Assembly (NCBI GenBank): GCA_013821585.1
Contig: JACDGO010000079.1
Location: 1 to 8,143 of the forward strand
Direction of reading: 5' to 3'
DNA length: 8,143 nucleotides
Source: Sphingomonadaceae bacterium
GTDB lineage: Bacteria; Pseudomonadota; Alphaproteobacteria; Sphingomonadales; Sphingomonadaceae
Shown: positions 6,012-8,143 of the stretch, piece after piece
How positions within the stretch are numbered: position 1 is the first letter of the stretch
How the letters are laid out: every line of letters begins with the position of its first letter
Position numbers and translations under genes: made by a program
Notes under the pieces: generated by a model
What the model saw: the letters and a program-made list of their open reading frames with translations, nothing else
Database searches by the model: none
Told to the model about the DNA's origin: nothing

Positions 6012-7793
6012 TCAGCTCCCCATTCGCACATAGCTTCCCGGCGCGGGCTCTATGCCCTTGCCGGGATCGCGCGCCGGCACGCGCGCGCCGCCGTCGCGAA
6101 CCAGCCACGCCTGCCACTCGGGCCACCAGCTGCCCTCGCGCCGCTCGGCGCCCTCGAACCAGGCTTGCGCGCCTTCGGGCAGCGCGTCGCTCGTCCAATA
6201 GCCGTGCTTGTTCGCCGACGGCGGGTTGATCACGCCGGCGTTGTGCCCCGACCCGCCGAGCAGGAAGCGCACCGGGCCGCCGAACAGCCGCGCGCCGTCA
6301 TAGGTCGCTTCCCATGCCGAGACGTGATCGTCCTTCAAGGAGATGCACATCAGCGGCGTCTCGACCGCGCCGAGGTCGATCCTCGCACCCTCGACTTCGA
6401 GCACGCCGCCTTGCGTCAGCGCATTCTCGTTCAGCACCTTCCTCGACCAGTCGAGCAGGAACGAGCGCGGGATGTTCGCGCCGTCGGCGAACCAGTGGAG
6501 GATGTCCGACGCCGGCGCTTCGCGGTCGAGCAGATAATGGCTGACCACCGACGGCCAGATCAGATCGTTGGCGCGCACCACGCTGAAAAGCGTCTGGAGG
6601 TCGTGCGCGGCCATATAGCCCTTGGCTTCCAGATGCCGCTCCATCGCCGCGAGCTGCTTGGGGCCTGAGAAGGTCGACCATTGCCGCATGTCGCGAAAGT
6701 CGAACATCGAACCGATCGTCGTCAGCGAGGCGATCCGGCCACCCTCCCCCTTCGCCGCCAGCAGCGCGGCGGCGATGCCCGCGAGTGTCCCGCCCATGCA
6801 AAAGCCGAACAGGTCGATCTGACGCTCGCCTGTGGTCTTCTCGATCGCGTCGAGCGCCGCGACCGGCCCGAGGCGGAGGTAATCGCCAAGTCCCATGTCG
6901 GCAAGGTCGGCGCCGGGATTAACCCAGCTGACGACGAACACGCTGTGCCCCTGCTCGACCAGCCAGCGGATCAGGCTCGATCTGGGCTGAAGGTCTAGCA
7001 GGTAATATTTGTTCACCAGCGGCGGAATGTAGAGCAGCGGCCGTTTGAAAACGGTCTCGGTCGTTGGCGCATATTGGGTGAGCTGCATCAATTCGTTCTG
7101 GAAGATGACGCTGCCCGGCGTCGCCGCGATCGTTTCGCCGAGAACGAAGCCATCGCCCCCCGCGCGCCGCCGGACCAGCTTCGCGTCGGTCGCTGCGTCG
7201 GCGAGCATGTTGGCGAGGCCCGAAAGCAGGCTGACCGATCCGGTTTCGATCGCACGGCGGATCGCCTCTGGATTGGTCATCGCGAAATTAGCCGGCGACA
7301 GCGCGTCGAGGTAGGCCTGGGTGAAGAAGGCGACGCGCGTGCGCGTTGCGTCGTCAAGGCCAGGCGCTTTCTCGACCAGCTCGGCCGCCTGCCGCGCGGC
7401 GAGCAGATACGCCTGCTTCAGATAGTCGAACACCGGCTGCTCGCTCCACGCGGGATCGCCGAAGCGCCGGTCGCCGCGCGCGGGCACGTGGAGCGGCTCG
7501 GCTTCCCCTCCCGCGAGCCGCGACGCGCTGTGCGACCAGAGCTGCATCCATTCAGACGCGGCCGACTGGCTCGCCTGGAGCATCGCCAGCGGGTTCATCC
7601 ACATGCCGCCCGCGAAGCTCGCGAAATCCTGAACGATAGTAGCGGGATCATAGACCGAAGGCACGGAGGGCGCGCCCTGCGCGGTCTGGCCGACCAGCGC
7701 GATCGCGTTGGTGACGACCTTCGTCCACACGTCGGCAAGCTCGACGGGGCTCGGCGCGCTCTCGGGCAGTTTCCAGACGCGGCTGTCGGTCAT
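6012..7793 (-). CDS. phaC: Class I poly(3-hydroxyalkanoate) synthase PhaC
   Basis: This 593-residue polymerase joins (R)-3-hydroxyacyl-CoA units into polyhydroxyalkanoate at the granule surface. The length is normal for class I. The PhaC_N region (about 60-240) is followed by an alpha/beta-hydrolase core. The lipase-like box GFCMGG (330-335) carries the nucleophile C332. The rest of the triad is D489 in LKDDHVSAW and H517 in [10 protein letters not shown], with the 28-residue Asp-His spacing of the Cupriavidus enzyme. The conserved FVVSWVNPG (286-294) and [12 protein letters not shown] (446-457) segments are also present, and the protein ends in the usual APGSYV. The start ATG (7793) overlaps the upstream hydrolase stop as ATGA and has GAGGA 6 bases upstream (7804-7800). 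No phaA, phaB, phasin or phaR neighbour is visible. Instead it sits between valine-degradation genes, which is the unusual part. Substrate preference cannot be read from sequence; class I enzymes favour short-chain monomers. Confidence 0.96.
   Translation of the reverse strand: MTDSRVWKLPESAPSPVELADVWTKVVTNAIALVGQTAQGAPSVPSVYDPATIVQDFASFAGGMWMNPLAMLQASQSAASEWMQLWSHSASRLAGGEAEPLHVPARGDRRFGDPAWSEQPVFDYLKQAYLLAARQAAELVEKAPGLDDATRTRVAFFTQAYLDALSPANFAMTNPEAIRRAIETGSVSLLSGLANMLADAATDAKLVRRRAGGDGFVLGETIAATPGSVIFQNELMQLTQYAPTTETVFKRPLLYIPPLVNKYYLLDLQPRSSLIRWLVEQGHSVFVVSWVNPGADLADMGLGDYLRLGPVAALDAIEKTTGERQIDLFGFCMGGTLAGIAAALLAAKGEGGRIASLTTIGSMFDFRDMRQWSTFSGPKQLAAMERHLEAKGYMAAHDLQTLFSVVRANDLIWPSVVSHYLLDREAPASDILHWFADGANIPRSFLLDWSRKVLNENALTQGGVLEVEGARIDLGAVETPLMCISLKDDHVSAWEATYDGARLFGGPVRFLLGGSGHNAGVINPPSANKHGYWTSDALPEGAQAWFEGAERREGSWWPEWQAWLVRDGGARVPARDPGKGIEPAPGSYVRMGS
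6016..6021 (-). promoter_or_regulatory. Shine-Dalgarno site of the enoyl-CoA hydratase gene
   Basis: GGGGAG on the minus strand, within the last codons of phaC, is 6 bases before the ATG at 6009. It fixes the hydratase start and lets ribosomes finishing phaC restart immediately. Confidence 0.7.
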
Positions 7794-8143
7794 GCGGTTT
7801 CCTCAAGCGGCGTCCACGCCTCGCGCGGGGGAAGCGTGGCGAACAGCGCGTCGAGTTCGGCTTCGCTCACCTGCTCGGCGCGGGCGGGTTGCCATTCCGG
7901 CGCGTTGTCGCGGTCGATCAGCATCGCGCGCACGCCTTCGACGAAATCGTGTCGCTTGGTGACATGGACGGTGAGCGCATATTCGAGAGTCATTTCGCCC
8001 GCGAAATCCTTGCGCGTCGCGCCTTCGCGCAGAAGACGCAACGACACCTTGCATGCCGTGGGAGATTTCGATCGCAAAGTCTTCAATTCCTTGGTCGCCC
8101 AGTCCGATCCGTCCGCTTCGAGCGCCGCCAGAATATCCTCGAA
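7790..8143 (-). CDS. 3-hydroxyisobutyryl-CoA hydrolase, C-terminal part (5' partial)
   Basis: The frame is open to the window edge, giving 117 C-terminal residues of a protein usually about 350 long; the catalytic crotonase core lies outside. The visible part is typical of the hydrolase branch of the crotonase superfamily: FEDILAALEAD at the edge, LKTLRSKSPTACKV (20-33), and HDFVEGVRAMLIDRDNAPEWQP (65-86), the HDFxEGVRAxLxDxDxxPxW signature of HIBCH-like enzymes. The TTG at 8086 is an internal leucine, not a start. The enzyme frees 3-hydroxyisobutyrate from its CoA ester, the step between the hydratase and MmsB encoded downstream. Its stop overlaps the phaC start by four bases. A plain enoyl-CoA hydratase is less likely given this C-terminus. 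Confidence 0.85.
   Translation of the reverse strand, partial: FEDILAALEADGSDWATKELKTLRSKSPTACKVSLRLLREGATRKDFAGEMTLEYALTVHVTKRHDFVEGVRAMLIDRDNAPEWQPARAEQVSEAELDALFATLPPREAWTPLEETA

Noticed and set aside
5189..6031. 280-residue minus-strand open frame over the hydratase gene
   Set aside because: Shadow frame of a gene with both catalytic glutamates intact; its translation is Arg/Gly-rich with no domain.
6010..6198. N-terminal extension of the enoyl-CoA hydratase
   Set aside because: It overlaps the conserved 3' end of phaC in another frame; the ATG at 6009 has a good ribosome-binding site and begins the crotonase homology.
7790..8086. Separate 98-residue gene starting at TTG 8086
   Set aside because: The frame continues upstream to the window edge with sequence typical of 3-hydroxyisobutyryl-CoA hydrolase, so the TTG is an internal leucine.

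Overview
The window looks like ordinary chromosomal DNA from a GC-rich alphaproteobacterium, most likely a sphingomonad. The evidence is strongly GC-biased third codon positions, the hpnI-hpnJ-hpnK-hpnL hopanoid gene order, and a branched-chain amino-acid catabolic cluster of alphaproteobacterial type. The taxon is inferred from protein character and was not checked against any database. There are no RNA genes, insertion sequences, CRISPR arrays or phage genes, and all visible reading frames are intact.

The window holds two operons that face each other. On the plus strand (1-4190) are four hopanoid-modification genes. HpnI is a glycosyltransferase whose 5' end is cut by the window edge. HpnJ is a radical SAM enzyme, HpnK a YdjC-family deacetylase and HpnL a membrane protein. 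HpnI, HpnK and HpnJ are the known route from bacteriohopanetetrol (BHT) to N-acetylglucosaminyl-BHT, then glucosaminyl-BHT, then BHT cyclitol ether. HpnL has no settled function. All three junctions are 4-base start/stop overlaps, each with a different start codon (ATGA, TTGA, GTGA), so the genes are probably translationally coupled.

On the minus strand, read from 8143 down to 4187, are a 3-hydroxyisobutyryl-CoA hydrolase (N-terminus outside the window), a class I polyhydroxyalkanoate synthase (phaC), an enoyl-CoA hydratase, and 3-hydroxyisobutyrate dehydrogenase (mmsB). Hydratase, hydrolase and dehydrogenase are three consecutive steps of valine degradation (methacrylyl-CoA to methylmalonate semialdehyde). 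The PHA synthase sits inside this cluster, overlapping the hydrolase gene by 4 bases and lying 2 bases from the hydratase gene. A 161-base gap before mmsB holds inverted repeats and possibly a promoter. It is the only noncoding stretch longer than 2 bases.

The operons meet tail to tail: the stop codons of hpnL and mmsB share the palindrome CTAG at 4187-4190, with no intrinsic terminator between them. No unmistakably new system is present. The points most worth following are the phaC position, the stop-stop overlap, a rare-codon cluster with a hairpin in hpnK, and the gap upstream of mmsB.
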